A stretch of DNA of 64,000 nt from Bradyrhizobium sp. AT1 (GCF_001590795.1 NZ_JXDL01000001.1:568825-632824), one strand, 5' to 3'. Shown: positions 25,845 to 34,427, counted from the first letter of the stretch. The notes: generated from the letters alone by a model not told the origin. Translations and numbers: made by a program.

Positions 25845-26090
25845 ATGCGCACGCCGCTCCTCATCCTGATCTCGCTGCTGACCACATCCGCCGCCGCCGC
25901 GGAAGCCCTGCGTCTGCCGCCAGCCGAGCGGACTCAGGCGGGCACGACCGTTCCGCTGAAGGGAGCGCCCGGCAAGGCACGCGCGGGCTCCTGCGCGACG
26001 TACGGCCCGCGCTTCGTCATGGTCGAGGGCACTGGGACCTGCGTGAAGATCGGCGGCTCGATCAGCATCGACACCACCGTGAGGCGCTAG
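25845..26090 (+). CDS. Small secreted protein resembling a porin N-terminal segment
   Basis: This 81-residue protein has a signal peptide (MRTPLLILISLLTTSAAAAEA). The mature part ends in CATYGPRFVMVEGTGTCVKI followed by GGSISIDTTVRR. That closely resembles the start of rhizobial porins, where CxxYGxGFxxxxGTDTCxKxGG begins the barrel. Here the frame stops directly after it, so it is either a separate small family or the remnant of a porin. Confidence 0.65.
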   Translation: MRTPLLILISLLTTSAAAAEALRLPPAERTQAGTTVPLKGAPGKARAGSCATYGPRFVMVEGTGTCVKIGGSISIDTTVRR

Positions 26091-26095
26091 CGGCC

Positions 26096-26263
26096 ATGCC
26101 GGCGGATCTGCTGCGGCTCGACCTCATCGTTCCCGTCCTGATGTACTGCGCGTTGCTGTGGTGGGTCGGCCGCGGCATGAGCTGGACGGCGCGGCTTGCG
26201 ACCGCGGCGGTGACGCTGGTGCTGATCGTCGGCGTGCTGCTGGTCGAGCGCGGCTGGCGCTAG
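26096..26263 (+). CDS. Small membrane protein, 55 aa
   Basis: The 55 residues form two hydrophobic segments (LDLIVPVLMYCALLWWVG and LATAAVTLVLIVGVLLVE) with Arg between them and at the end. It begins 5 nt after the previous stop, so translation is probably coupled. The function is unknown. Confidence 0.6.
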   Translation: MPADLLRLDLIVPVLMYCALLWWVGRGMSWTARLATAAVTLVLIVGVLLVERGWR

Positions 26264-26273
26264 GCCAAAGGCA

Positions 26274-26304
26274 AAAAACGCGAAAACAACCCCATGCACA
26301 GTAG
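26274..26304. repeat. 31-nt intergenic repeat, copy 2
   Basis: This is an exact inverted copy of 5734-5764. It lies 10 nt past the stop of the 55-residue membrane protein, in the gap before the converging GST gene. Confidence 0.75.
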
Positions 26305-26390
26305 CCGTCAAGTGCCGGGCTGACGCTCCTCGCCTGCGCCGAAACGCGGATTCTTCGTGCTTTCACCGCAGCTTACGCCGCGCCACCGAC

Positions 26391-27029
26391 TCACGACATC
26401 GGCGGTGCGACATGTTGGGCAAATCCGGGCCGCTTGCCGAGCTCGGCGAGCCAGCGGGTCAGATGCGGCTGCGCCGGCCGGGAGATGCCCTCGACGCCGA
26501 GCCAGCGCCGCGCATAGGAGCCGAGCGCGATGTCGGCGAGCGTGAATGCATCGCCCTCCATGAAGCGGCGGGAGGAGAGCAGGCGGTCGGCGATGGCCCA
26601 GACCTCGGCGGCGGCATCGGCATCGCGCTGCACCTGGATCATGTCGCGCTCGGCGGGTGCGGTGCGCACGATGCCCCAGAACACCGGGCGGTCGACCGGC
26701 TGCACCGTCGACAGCGTCCAGTCGAGCCAGCGGTCGACCGAGGCGCGCAGCTTCGGCGCTTCGGGATAGATCGGCGTGCCGCGTCCATGCGCGAGGCAGA
26801 GATAGCGCATGATCGAGTTGGACTCCCACAGCACGAAGTCACCCTCGACCAGCGTCGGGATCCGCGCATTGGGGTTCATCGCGAGATACTCGGCCTCGCG
26901 CGTCTTGCCGTAACTCATGCCGGCGTCGATGCGCTCATAGGGCAAAGCGAGCTCGGTGAGGCACCACAGCACTTTCTGCACGTTGACCGAATTGGCGCGG
27001 CCCCAGATCGTCAGCTTGGTGTCAGGCAT
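26391..27029 (-). CDS. Glutathione S-transferase
   Basis: This 212-residue protein has an N-terminal thioredoxin-like domain (LTIWGRANSVNVQKVLWCL, then NPNARIPTLVEGDFVLWES with the cis-Pro and the Glu-Ser that hold glutathione). The C-terminal domain is helical (FMEGDAFTLADIALGSYARR, the N-cap motif). The start at 27029 has GGGGAGA upstream. The electrophilic substrate is unknown. Confidence 0.9.
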   Translation of the reverse strand: MPDTKLTIWGRANSVNVQKVLWCLTELALPYERIDAGMSYGKTREAEYLAMNPNARIPTLVEGDFVLWESNSIMRYLCLAHGRGTPIYPEAPKLRASVDRWLDWTLSTVQPVDRPVFWGIVRTAPAERDMIQVQRDADAAAEVWAIADRLLSSRRFMEGDAFTLADIALGSYARRWLGVEGISRPAQPHLTRWLAELGKRPGFAQHVAPPMS

Positions 27030-27060
27030 GGAGCGTCTCCCCGCATTGTTCGGTGGTGGC

Positions 27061-27130
27061 GTAGCCCGGATGGAGCGAAGCGCAATCCGGGGCCGGCGCC
27101 CCGCATTCCGCTGCGCTCCATGCGGGCTAC
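27061..27130. repeat. Palindromic repeat, GTAGCCCGGATGG family, copy 2
   Basis: GTAGCCCGGATGGAGCGAAG and its near-complement ending CTGCGCTCCATGCGGGCTAC flank a GC-rich centre. It has the same family ends as 10755-10840. It lies just upstream of the GST start. Confidence 0.8.
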
Positions 27131-27260
27131 AAATCCACCTTGCCGCGGGTGATAGCGGAATTCGGCGCGGGGAGCGATGTGCGATTGCGGCGCGCCTCTC
27201 ATGCAAAAAGCTCCGCACGCGGCGGAGCTTTCATGGCAAGGAAGTCTTTGATCCCGTCGC

Positions 27261-27341
27261 TCAGCGGCCGAAGAACAGCCACAATAGAATGATCACCGGG
27301 ATCGGCACACCCAGCAGCCACAACAGAATTCCGCGTCCCAT
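27261..27341 (-). CDS. Micro-protein, 26-residue membrane helix
   Basis: The frame encodes MGRGILLWLLGVPIPVIILL followed by WLFFGR. It is a single helix with a central Pro-x-Pro kink. The ribosome-binding site is unusually strong: GGAGGAGG with an AAACC spacer. A perfect EcfG-type promoter lies 33 nt upstream. Such tiny GILLWLLG-type proteins recur in proteobacteria as far as I recall; the role is unknown, but the promoter suggests the general stress response. Confidence 0.75.
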   Translation of the reverse strand: MGRGILLWLLGVPIPVIILLWLFFGR

Positions 27342-27374
27342 GGTTTCCTCCTCCAATCGGATTGTCGAGGAGTG

Positions 27375-27399
27375 AACGCGGGCGGCGAGGGCTTGTTCC
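27375..27399 (-). promoter_or_regulatory. EcfG-type general-stress promoter
   Basis: On the minus strand GGAAC (27399-27395), 16 nt, CGTT (27378-27375) matches the alphaproteobacterial EcfG consensus. It lies between the gloA stop and the 26-residue micro-protein, so that gene can be transcribed on its own. Confidence 0.75.
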
Positions 27400-27409
27400 A
27401 GTCGCGCGC

Positions 27410-27862
27410 CTACCAATGGCCGGTGTTGGGCATCGACAACCACGGCTCCTGCGGCGGCTTCGGCTCACCCTTCTGCAGCAGCTCGATCGAGTGCAGGTCC
27501 GGCGAGCGAACGAAGGCCATGTTGCCGTCGCGTGGGGGACGGTTGATGGTGACGCCGGCCTTCTGCAGCCTCTCGCAGGTGGCGTAGATGTCATCGACCT
27601 CATAGGCGAGATGGCCGAAGAAGCGATCCTCGCCGTACTTCTCCTCGTCCCAATTCCAGGTGAGCTCGACCAACGGCGCGCCGCGCGTTTGCGGCTGCTT
27701 CTTCAGCCCCTCGAGATCGTCGGCCGAGCACAGGAAGACGAGCGTGAACCGCCCCTTGTCGTTCTCGATCCGCCGCACCTCCTTCAGCCCGAAAGCATCG
27801 ACATAGAATTTCAGCGCGACATCGAGATTGCGCACGCGCAGCATGGTGTGGAGGTATCGCAT
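27410..27862 (-). CDS. gloA: Lactoylglutathione lyase (glyoxalase I)
   Basis: This 150-residue vicinal-oxygen-chelate metalloenzyme converts the methylglyoxal-glutathione adduct to lactoylglutathione. The four metal ligands are in place: His5, Glu66 (VELTW), His84 (GHLAY) and Glu127 (IELLQ). The length is slightly above the usual 135-140 because of a C-terminal Pro-rich tail. It is a single gene upstream of the micro-protein. Confidence 0.94.
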   Translation of the reverse strand: MRYLHTMLRVRNLDVALKFYVDAFGLKEVRRIENDKGRFTLVFLCSADDLEGLKKQPQTRGAPLVELTWNWDEEKYGEDRFFGHLAYEVDDIYATCERLQKAGVTINRPPRDGNMAFVRSPDLHSIELLQKGEPKPPQEPWLSMPNTGHW

Positions 27863-28130
27863 GGTTGTTGCTCCCTGGGGGTGGAGGGTTTTTGGGTCGG
27901 CTGGGCCGGCGCGGGGAGAGATAGCAGGAAAGTGGGACGAGGGGCAGGGGGCCCAGGCAAATGTGTGCGTGAGAGGTGTCGGTTCGGCTCGAGCTGCATC
28001 ACGTTCGAAGCAGTGCCGCCATCACACGCGCGAGCGCCGTCGGCGGATGAGTGAGATGAGCTAAATAATGCACTGAACTGCACTTCTGAAGTGAGATACG
28101 ATAATTGCGGTGACAGTGCTAGACTGCATT

Positions 28131-29705
28131 CTAGGCCACACTCATCAGAAAGTGCTCGGACCAATTGGCGATGCAGAATTCGCTTTTCTCCCCGAGCATG
28201 TCCCTGGCCGATATGTACCAGCAGATCTCCAAGTCCAGTTCGTCGTCGACCTCGAGGTCCGGCCGCGATGCCTTCAGCGCCACGACTGTGTTCGATAGTT
28301 GCTCGGTATCGATAGACAGGTTGACGGCGTAGCCGCCTTCTACGAGCAGCAGGTGCGGCGGCAGCTTTTCATAGTCGCTCCAATCTACCGTGTACTGATG
28401 TGCGAGCGGCTCTATGAAGTCATCGTAGACGTTGCTGGTCGCGTTCGTGAATCCCTCCTGCAGCCGGCATATCATCTCGGAGTAGACCCGGATCGTGATG
28501 GGGCCGACTTTTGGAACCATATCGTCCGAAATCTCATCTTCGCTTCGCTCGTAGAAATCGGCGAGGAAATTGTGCTTGAGCGTTGCGACGCGGATATTGC
28601 GCGCGGTCGCGACGATGCGAATCTTGCCATGTCGCTTGATGACCGCACGCCGCTCCAGCGCGCTCGAGTATTCCGGTGCGGTAACGTTGTCCTTGCTGTA
28701 GCGGAAGATGTCGCCGATCGCCACGACCCTCCCGGCCCAACTCGAATCCAACAGAAGCTCATTCCGGGATCGGCGCGTCAAGGCGAATATCTCTTTCATC
28801 AATTCCCAGGCATTGTTCCCGTGAATGACGGCTCCCGGGTAGCGAAATCCTTCCGCGCCAGGTGTAATGCTGTTCTCGTCGACGGCAGCCACGATACCAG
28901 GCGAATTGTACGCGGCGGCGACGAGCTGCGCGAGGTTGCGGGCCTTGTCCGATAATGACGTTCCCTTCACGTAGAAATATGCGTCGTCCGTCGACGTGAG
29001 ATCGTCGATCGAAGGCAGGCTGAAATCCAGGCGTTTTTGCCAGGGACTGTCCTTGTGGTCGGCCATCTCCTTCAGCAGGCGTCTGATCTCCCGCGCGGCG
29101 GCTTCGATCGCGTACTGGGGTGTCCGAAGTCTTTCGAAGCACAGATTCCAGCTTGCGAGTGCCTTGTATTCCGCAAGCGTCTTTCGCGGTGGCGGATCCG
29201 GATATTTTGCCATTTCCAGATCCAGCGCATGTCGTTCCGCCGCCTGCCGGTTCACCAGCTCGTCGTCGCCGGGCTCGCTGGTCAACCCGTGCGCCAATGC
29301 CGTGTCGACCTGGATTTGGGCGATGCCGATCGAGCCGTTGATCTTCCAGGCTTCCTGCAACTCGTCGATCCAGTTGATCTGCGCGAGCTCGTTGAGGACG
29401 ACGACGGCCAACAGGTCCGGCGGAATCATTTGAGACCTGGCGCTTGCGTTGATCTGGGCAATGTAGCCACCGAGCTTTCGCTGATACCAGGCGAGGCGGT
29501 CCTTCGCGGCCATCTCCTGAACCGTGTGGGTCTCCATCCGCTCCAGAGTGATCTGCGGGAGCGGGCTGCCTTGCTGCTTGGACTCCTCGATCGTCGGTTC
29601 CTGCTTGGGAAGCGCCTCGAACCCGAGATCGAGTGCGCTCTCGTCGCCGTCGACGAGATGCTCCGAGATTTCCTTGAGATCGCTGGAGTAGATTGCCTTC
29701 GCCAT
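28131..29705 (-). CDS. Protein of unknown function with a lysozyme-like segment
   Basis: The protein has about 524 residues, with no signal peptide and no membrane helix. Residues about 95-140 (PPDLLAVVVLNELAQINWID, then INGSIGIAQIQVDTALAHGL) resemble the catalytic core of lytic transglycosylases: a Glu (position 106) followed by the SxGxxQI loop. The rest (an acidic N-terminal 60 residues and a 300-residue C-terminal part with SRNELLLDSSWAGRVVAIGD) is not recognised. A cytoplasmic protein with a muramidase-like fold could be a secreted effector, a phage-derived lysin or a non-catalytic relative. Weak start signals leave the N-terminus uncertain. Confidence 0.6.
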   Translation of the reverse strand: MAKAIYSSDLKEISEHLVDGDESALDLGFEALPKQEPTIEESKQQGSPLPQITLERMETHTVQEMAAKDRLAWYQRKLGGYIAQINASARSQMIPPDLLAVVVLNELAQINWIDELQEAWKINGSIGIAQIQVDTALAHGLTSEPGDDELVNRQAAERHALDLEMAKYPDPPPRKTLAEYKALASWNLCFERLRTPQYAIEAAAREIRRLLKEMADHKDSPWQKRLDFSLPSIDDLTSTDDAYFYVKGTSLSDKARNLAQLVAAAYNSPGIVAAVDENSITPGAEGFRYPGAVIHGNNAWELMKEIFALTRRSRNELLLDSSWAGRVVAIGDIFRYSKDNVTAPEYSSALERRAVIKRHGKIRIVATARNIRVATLKHNFLADFYERSEDEISDDMVPKVGPITIRVYSEMICRLQEGFTNATSNVYDDFIEPLAHQYTVDWSDYEKLPPHLLLVEGGYAVNLSIDTEQLSNTVVALKASRPDLEVDDELDLEICWYISARDMLGEKSEFCIANWSEHFLMSVA

Positions 29706-29841
29706 CGAACCGGCCCCCATGCCGGTGCGGACGAGAATCGCCGCCTTGGGAGGCCATTTTATCCGTGTATCGGAAGCCGCCTTGCGGCAGATCAAGGATT
29801 GCTGTGACGGTCCAGCACTGTACGAGTTACGGTGACAGCTC

Positions 29842-29930
29842 GTAGGATGGGTAGAGCACTCGCGAAACCCATCATGTTTCGTCACGCAACGGAGGCCCTC
29901 GATGGGTTTCGCTTCGCTCTACCATCCTAC
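29842..29930. repeat. Palindromic repeat, GTAGGATGGGTAGAG family
   Basis: The arms GTAGGATGGGTAGAGCACTC and GCTTCGCTCTACCATCCTAC flank inner AAACCCATC and GATGGGTTT arms. It is about 89 bases long and lies between the lysozyme-like gene and the NAD-binding protein. A half copy is at 30646-30685. Confidence 0.75.
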
Positions 29931-29938
29931 TAGCTGCA

Positions 29939-30598
29939 TCAAGTTCCGAGTAGTGCCGCCATCTCTTTCCAATGATAGGTCCGCACCTTCTCGGTTTGAT
30001 GCCGCGCGGCTTTGGCGATGGCGTGCGCGATGTCGTTTCCGGTGAGCCCGCGATACCGGTCGGCCGGGCCAACGAGCAGCGGATTGAGCGCGCCCCATAT
30101 TGCGATGATGAGGCGTTCACGCGGGCGGTCCTCGTCGCGCGCGCCGAGGATCATCGACGGGCGGAAAATATGCGTGTGCTCGAAATCGAGCGAGAGAATG
30201 TCCCGCTCCACCTCGCCCTTGGTCCTGAGATAGAACACGCTGGAAGCCGCGTTGGCGCCGACGGCCGTGACCAGAAACACCGACCGCGCGCCGTTCGCCC
30301 TGGCGATCTGGGCCGCCAACACCGGATAATCGTGATCGATCTTGTAATACTCAGCCTCGTCGGGCGTGTGCTTGCGCGTTGTCCCCAGAGCGATGAAGAT
30401 TTCGTCCGCAACCAATTGCGGCTTGAGTGCGGGCAGGGAAGCGAGATCGCCGATCAGCGCCGTGAGCTTCGGATGGCTCACCGCCAGCGGCTTGCGGGCC
30501 ACCGCGACAACCCGCGAATAGTCGGAACTGTCCAACAGGTCGCGCAGCAGATGCGAGCCGATGAAGCCGGTTGCGCCGAAGACAAGTGCGGTTTTCAT
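29939..30598 (-). CDS. NAD(P)-binding protein, HTATIP2-like
   Basis: This 219-residue atypical short-chain dehydrogenase has the nucleotide motif ALVFGATGFIGSHLL at the N-terminus and DEIFIALGTTRKH in the middle, as in HTATIP2/TIP30-like bacterial proteins. The classical YxxxK is replaced by YLRTKGEVER. The substrate and reaction are unknown. It is a single gene between two palindromic repeats. Confidence 0.8.
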   Translation of the reverse strand: MKTALVFGATGFIGSHLLRDLLDSSDYSRVVAVARKPLAVSHPKLTALIGDLASLPALKPQLVADEIFIALGTTRKHTPDEAEYYKIDHDYPVLAAQIARANGARSVFLVTAVGANAASSVFYLRTKGEVERDILSLDFEHTHIFRPSMILGARDEDRPRERLIIAIWGALNPLLVGPADRYRGLTGNDIAHAIAKAARHQTEKVRTYHWKEMAALLGT

Positions 30599-30645
30599 TC
30601 AAGCTGCCGTTTTGCGTTGATTGCGTGATCGCTTGTTGAAAGCTC

Positions 30646-30685
30646 GTAGATGGGTAGAGGACTTGAGAAACCCATCATGGTTTGG
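30646..30685. repeat. Half copy of the GTAGGATGGGTAGAG repeat
   Basis: The left arm CGTAGATGGGTAGAGGACTT and the following AAACCCATCATG match the element at 29842, but the right arm is missing. It is a degraded copy. Confidence 0.55.
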
Positions 30686-30695
30686 AGCGCAACAA

Positions 30696-30992
30696 TTATT
30701 CATCTCCGGGAAGCTCATCGGGCCACTTCTGGGCGCCGTGGAGGATGCGCAATATCCGGATCGAGCTTTCCGTTACGGCATAGGCCGCGACATAAGGCGT
30801 ACCGACAATGACGAGCTCGCGTGTGCCGGCCACACGTCCAGGCCGCCCACTCTCGGGAAACTCGACAAGTCGATGCGCAGCGGCAGCGATCCGCTCGTCG
30901 AGCGCTATGGCTGCCCGAGGATTTTCAGCCACGATGTGGGTGAAGATGCCGTCGCGGTCCGACAGCGCGAAGGCGGACCAGACGAGCTTCAC
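30696..30992 (-). CDS. ParE/RelE-family toxin
   Basis: This 98-residue protein of the RelE/ParE fold has KLVWSAFALSDRDGIFTHIV at the N-terminus and the C-terminal ESSIRILRILHGAQKWP typical of ParE-like toxins. It starts at a GTG that overlaps the antitoxin stop by 4 nt. Members inhibit gyrase (ParE) or cut mRNA on the ribosome (RelE); sequence favours ParE. Confidence 0.88.
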   Translation of the reverse strand: MKLVWSAFALSDRDGIFTHIVAENPRAAIALDERIAAAAHRLVEFPESGRPGRVAGTRELVIVGTPYVAAYAVTESSIRILRILHGAQKWPDELPGDE

Positions 30993-31297
30993 GACTTTGG
31001 TTCGTCCGCCCTGCGCCGAGCCGCCGCGCGCCGCTTTGCGAAATGCGCTTCAGCCTGTTCGTCGGAAACATCGGGTCGGGTATCGTTCAGCGCCGCCATA
31101 ACCTTTGCGCGGAACCAGTCGTCATGAGCCTTGCTGTTCGTGACGAGTTCGAGCGGTAGCGCGCCCTCATTGGCGGTCCGGGTCAGCAGGATGCGAACCG
31201 CGTCCGATACCGTTAGCCCCATCTCCTCAAGGACGGCGGAGGCGCGATCACGGACTTCGGCGTCGATGCGGGTTTGGACAAGGGCATTTGCGGCCAT
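30989..31297 (-). CDS. RelB/DinJ-family antitoxin
   Basis: This 102-residue protein has a ribbon-helix-helix N-terminus (ALVQTRIDAEVRDRASAVLE then MGLTVSDAVRILLTRTANEG), as in DinJ/RelB. The charged C-terminal tail (AHFAKRRAAARRRADEPKS) should wrap the toxin. It precedes the toxin gene, the usual order, and probably represses the pair. GAGGCG precedes the ATG. Confidence 0.88.
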   Translation of the reverse strand: MAANALVQTRIDAEVRDRASAVLEEMGLTVSDAVRILLTRTANEGALPLELVTNSKAHDDWFRAKVMAALNDTRPDVSDEQAEAHFAKRRAAARRRADEPKS

Positions 31298-31483
31298 GTT
31301 CGCCTCTTCGGATGCGATATAGCAATGTAATTCAATTGAATGACGAGCGCAAGGGTTGCCGGGGCCCGCGGCGCCGACGCGCTGAGCGTGCGGAGCCTCG
31401 TAGCGGCTTGCGTTTGCCCGATCGAGATACCGCGATGACCGCAATTGCGGTGCTACTGCACTCAACTGCGCTGCAGATAGTCC

Positions 31484-33115
31484 CTACTTGCACTCAAAAC
31501 TCGCCGCGCTCTCCGGATCGCCTTGGCCCTTGTACTGCGCATGTTGCGGATAGGCGCAAAGCGGTCGGCTGCGGCCGGGAAAGGCTGGTCCCGTCGCGAC
31601 CACCGCATCGGGCGCCTTGCCGTCTTCCACCCAGTTCACGACCGCGCTGAGGAGATCGAAACGATCGAGCGTTGTGCCGCTCGAGCAGTGACCCATGCCG
31701 GGCACCAGGAAGGCCCGGCTCGATTTCTCCCGCACCAATTCCATGCCGCCGGAATCCATCGCCATTCGCTCGTAGTAATTCACGGTGTCGAGCGCCGAGA
31801 ACCAGGGGTCGCTCACGCCGTGGTAAAACAGCAGCTTGCCGCCATGGCTGAAGTAGCTCGAAAGGTTGGTCCAGTAGGCGGTGTTGGTGAGGCGATCCAT
31901 CCCGCTCGCGTTGACGCGGTCTTCGAGTTGATCGACGTCGATGCTGTCCCAAACTGGCGGTCCGACCGGACTGCGCGCGCCTGTTGTCAGGATGCCGGGA
32001 ATGGCAACGCCTTCGGCGGCCACGCCGCTGTCCCACGGGAATGGCGGGTAGACCTGCGTGCCGCGTGAATTCTTCGGGCCGGCAAAAGCCTTCTTCAGGG
32101 CATCGACCTGCGGCGGCGCCAAGCAGGAATCCGTCTTGTTATCCGTCTTGTCGCCGTTGCAGGTGAGGACCGCGGGATCGAATTGACAGGCCTTGCCGTC
32201 GAAGATCAGGCCATCCCCGACGCCGTCCTTGGCGTCGCAGGCATCGAGGATCGCGTTCGTGACCAGCTTGCGCTCGGCCGCGGAAAACGTCTTGGCGGGC
32301 TCCGGCTTGCCGGATGGATCTTTCGGCGCGACCTGGCTGAAGGCAGCGTTGGCCCAGGCGAGACCGATATTGGAGTTGCCGGTGCGCATCGCAGGCGCGC
32401 CGGCGACGATGCCGTCGAATTGTTCGGGATAGCGGGCCGACGCCAGCATGCCTTCGCGGCCCCCGGTCGAGCACCCCGTGAAATAGGAACGCTTTGCGGG
32501 CTGGCCATAGTAATGCGCGACGATCGCCTTGGCGGCCATCGTCACCTTGCCGACGGATGCATTGGCGAAGTTGAGCGCGGCTTCCTGGTCCTTCAGGAAC
32601 GAGGCATCGAACACCGCGCCTTGATGACCGCTATCGGTCGAGACCACGGCAAAGCCGCGCGCCAACGCCGGAACCTCGCCGGCCGCCTGGTAACCCAGCG
32701 GCGGCCGGATCGAGCCGTTCAAACCGCCGCCGCCCTGAAACAAAAACCGACCATTCCAGCGATCGGGCAGGGCAACGGCAAAGCCGATCGCGTAGGACTT
32801 GCCCTCGACGCCGACGCGCTGATCGATCACGCCATCGGCGCGGCAGTTCGGCGGCAGCGCCACCGATATTGTGGCCGGCGCCGGCGGCGACGGTTGCACG
32901 GTCCCCGGCGGCGCCTCCGGCACCACCTCGGCCTTGGTGACTGTTGCCGTCGATCCCGGCATCTTCCAGCCGCTCAGGTCAGTGCATTTGAGTGCAGGCA
33001 GTATGTTGGCAGAATCGTCGCCGCGTGCCGGCGAGATCGCTATGACCAAGATGGCAGCTACTAAAGGCAGGCAAGCCATCGCATCATCAAGGGCCACGCT
33101 TCTTTTTCGCTGCAT
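31484..33115 (-). CDS. Secreted tannase/feruloyl-esterase-family hydrolase
   Basis: This 543-residue protein has a signal peptide (LPLVAAILVIAISPARG). The alpha/beta-hydrolase nucleophile is in FTGCSTGGREG, with the Cys next to the catalytic Ser. The acid Asp is in HGVSDPWFS and the His in GMGHCSSG, whose Cys forms the disulfide of the CS-D-HC triad known from this family. It should cleave ester bonds of plant phenolics such as gallates or ferulates, or related aromatic diesters. It is a single gene. Export fits use of plant-derived substrates. Confidence 0.88.
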   Translation of the reverse strand: MQRKRSVALDDAMACLPLVAAILVIAISPARGDDSANILPALKCTDLSGWKMPGSTATVTKAEVVPEAPPGTVQPSPPAPATISVALPPNCRADGVIDQRVGVEGKSYAIGFAVALPDRWNGRFLFQGGGGLNGSIRPPLGYQAAGEVPALARGFAVVSTDSGHQGAVFDASFLKDQEAALNFANASVGKVTMAAKAIVAHYYGQPAKRSYFTGCSTGGREGMLASARYPEQFDGIVAGAPAMRTGNSNIGLAWANAAFSQVAPKDPSGKPEPAKTFSAAERKLVTNAILDACDAKDGVGDGLIFDGKACQFDPAVLTCNGDKTDNKTDSCLAPPQVDALKKAFAGPKNSRGTQVYPPFPWDSGVAAEGVAIPGILTTGARSPVGPPVWDSIDVDQLEDRVNASGMDRLTNTAYWTNLSSYFSHGGKLLFYHGVSDPWFSALDTVNYYERMAMDSGGMELVREKSSRAFLVPGMGHCSSGTTLDRFDLLSAVVNWVEDGKAPDAVVATGPAFPGRSRPLCAYPQHAQYKGQGDPESAASFECK

Positions 33116-33463
33116 CGTTCCTCCCTGCCGGTTTCTGAATTTTATTGCGGCGCATTTAACTCACGCTGGCGCCGGCCTATCTGCTGCACTGAAACTATCT
33201 TGTGTTATTCGGGAAGTGCAGTCCAGCGGCGCAGGCCTTCGATCGCTCTCGCCCTTCGCCCTTGCCGATGAAGTCGATCGAACAGGATGGCGGATGCTAA
33301 GTCGCTTGCAGACGTCGGTTACAGAGCGACGCTGCAGTCTCGGTGAACTGGCCAGCGACCTCACGGCTCGTTCTACGGCAGTCCCGCTTGCGCGGTATCT
33401 CCGCCCAGATAGGCCAAACCGTCGGCACTTGAACCCGGCCAGCGGCGGCGCCGACCAAACGCC
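33116..33463. other. Intergenic region without a supported gene
   Basis: About 350 bases lie between the esterase start and the next rightward gene. I see no frame with a ribosome-binding site, no hairpin with a U-tract and no repeat shared with the rest of the window. Confidence 0.5.
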
Positions 33464-33664
33464 ATGGCCGCATTCTTCGCAGAACTTCTGTTTGATCTCG
33501 TCAGGGCCCTCGTGGGGAGCTGGCTGAGGCAGGCTGCGGTGGCCATCTGTGCGTGGCTCGATACGAAGATTCACAGCCGCACTGCACGCCTTGTCGTCGG
33601 CCTTCTGCTCGGGACCGCCGCCTTTTTCCTCATTCCTGCTATCTCCGGCCTGCTGGGTCTTTGA
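33464..33664 (+). CDS. Small membrane protein, 66 aa
   Basis: It has one amphipathic N-terminal helix (FFAELLFDLVRALVGSWL) and one clear transmembrane helix (LVVGLLLGTAAFFLIPAISG). Its TGA overlaps the ATG of the next gene by one base, so the two are translated together. The function is unknown. Confidence 0.6.
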   Translation: MAAFFAELLFDLVRALVGSWLRQAAVAICAWLDTKIHSRTARLVVGLLLGTAAFFLIPAISGLLGL

Positions 33665-33927
33665 TGCTCTCCGTGAAGATATCCCTCGCCCTGGCTTTGG
33701 CCATCGGGGCGCTGATCTCGGGGGTGCTCCTTGTCCTGGAGCCGCTGACCGACTTCGCGTTTCTTTGGCTGGAGTGGCCGGGCATCACCGCGGCGTATTT
33801 TTTCTGGGGCGCGGTCGCAGGATCCAGCTTCCTCGGCATCGCCATTTCTTGGGTTGTGAACGCACTTACCTATGGTCTGGGCGCTTTCGTCATTCTCAGC
33901 GCTTATAAAGTGTTGAGGGAAGCATGA
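33664..33927 (+). CDS. Small membrane protein, 87 aa
   Basis: It has three hydrophobic stretches (ISLALALAIGALISGVLLVL, AAYFFWGAVAGSSFLGIAIS and LTYGLGAFVILSAY). The start codon is fused to the preceding stop (TGATG). No family is recognised. The pair may form one membrane complex. Confidence 0.6.
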   Translation: MLSVKISLALALAIGALISGVLLVLEPLTDFAFLWLEWPGITAAYFFWGAVAGSSFLGIAISWVVNALTYGLGAFVILSAYKVLREA

Positions 33928-33972
33928 TGCGCCGGCTCGATGTGAGCAGCGCGAAGGCGGATCAGACGAGCT

Positions 33973-34125
33973 TCACGCCGCCTTCTCTTCACCCTTCGCG
34001 ATGATCTCGACTTCGAAATAGCCCATGTCGCGGAGCTCGGCGGCCTTCTTCTCGGCCGCTTCCTTGGTGTCTCGTTTCAAAATGATCTGGCCCGCTCCGT
34101 CGCGGGCGCAAACGAAATAAGGCAT
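33973..34125 (-). CDS. Small conserved protein, 50 aa
   Basis: The frame begins MPYFVCARDGAGQIILKRDT and continues with an Ala/Lys/Glu-rich helix (KEAAEKKAAELRDMGYFEVE). The pattern strand-turn-strand-helix-strand suggests a complete small fold. It is too short to be found by length-based gene calling but has an even amino acid composition. The function is unknown. Confidence 0.6.
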   Translation of the reverse strand: MPYFVCARDGAGQIILKRDTKEAAEKKAAELRDMGYFEVEIIAKGEEKAA

Positions 34126-34183
34126 TTTCGATTCCCAATTTCGTTTGCATACACACGGCGGCCGGGTGCCGCAATCGTACGGG

Positions 34184-34375
34184 TCAGTCCTCCAGCCCGG
34201 CCTTTTGCCGCATCTTGTCGATCAGCTCGGAGGCCTCGGCCTTGGTCAGCTCGTCTTCGGGCGGGCTCTCGTGGGCCTGCTCGGCGAGGGTCTTGAGGTA
34301 GGATTCCTGGGCTCCCGTCATCGGATCGTCCCCGGAAACCCAGTTTTTCGGGTCCTTTTGAGTATTGTCGGCCAT
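34184..34375 (-). CDS. DUF3072-family protein
   Basis: This 63-residue protein contains DPMTGAQESYLKTLAEQA and LTKAEASELIDKMRQKAG, the DUF3072 core, which resembles the SAP/LEM-like helix pair of small DNA-associated proteins. The ribosome-binding site is AAAGGAGA. A perfect EcfG promoter starts 26 nt upstream of the ATG, so it should belong to the general stress regulon. Confidence 0.85.
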   Translation of the reverse strand: MADNTQKDPKNWVSGDDPMTGAQESYLKTLAEQAHESPPEDELTKAEASELIDKMRQKAGLED

Positions 34376-34400
34376 CGCAGATCTCCTTTTCCGTCTCCGT

Positions 34401-34427
34401 ATAACGTCGGACTCGACTCGTCGTTCC
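34401..34427 (-). promoter_or_regulatory. EcfG-type promoter of the DUF3072 gene
   Basis: On the minus strand GGAAC (34427-34423), 16 nt, CGTTAT (34406-34401). Box sequences and spacing are those of the EcfG/PhyR general stress response. It lies directly ahead of the DUF3072 gene. Confidence 0.8.
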
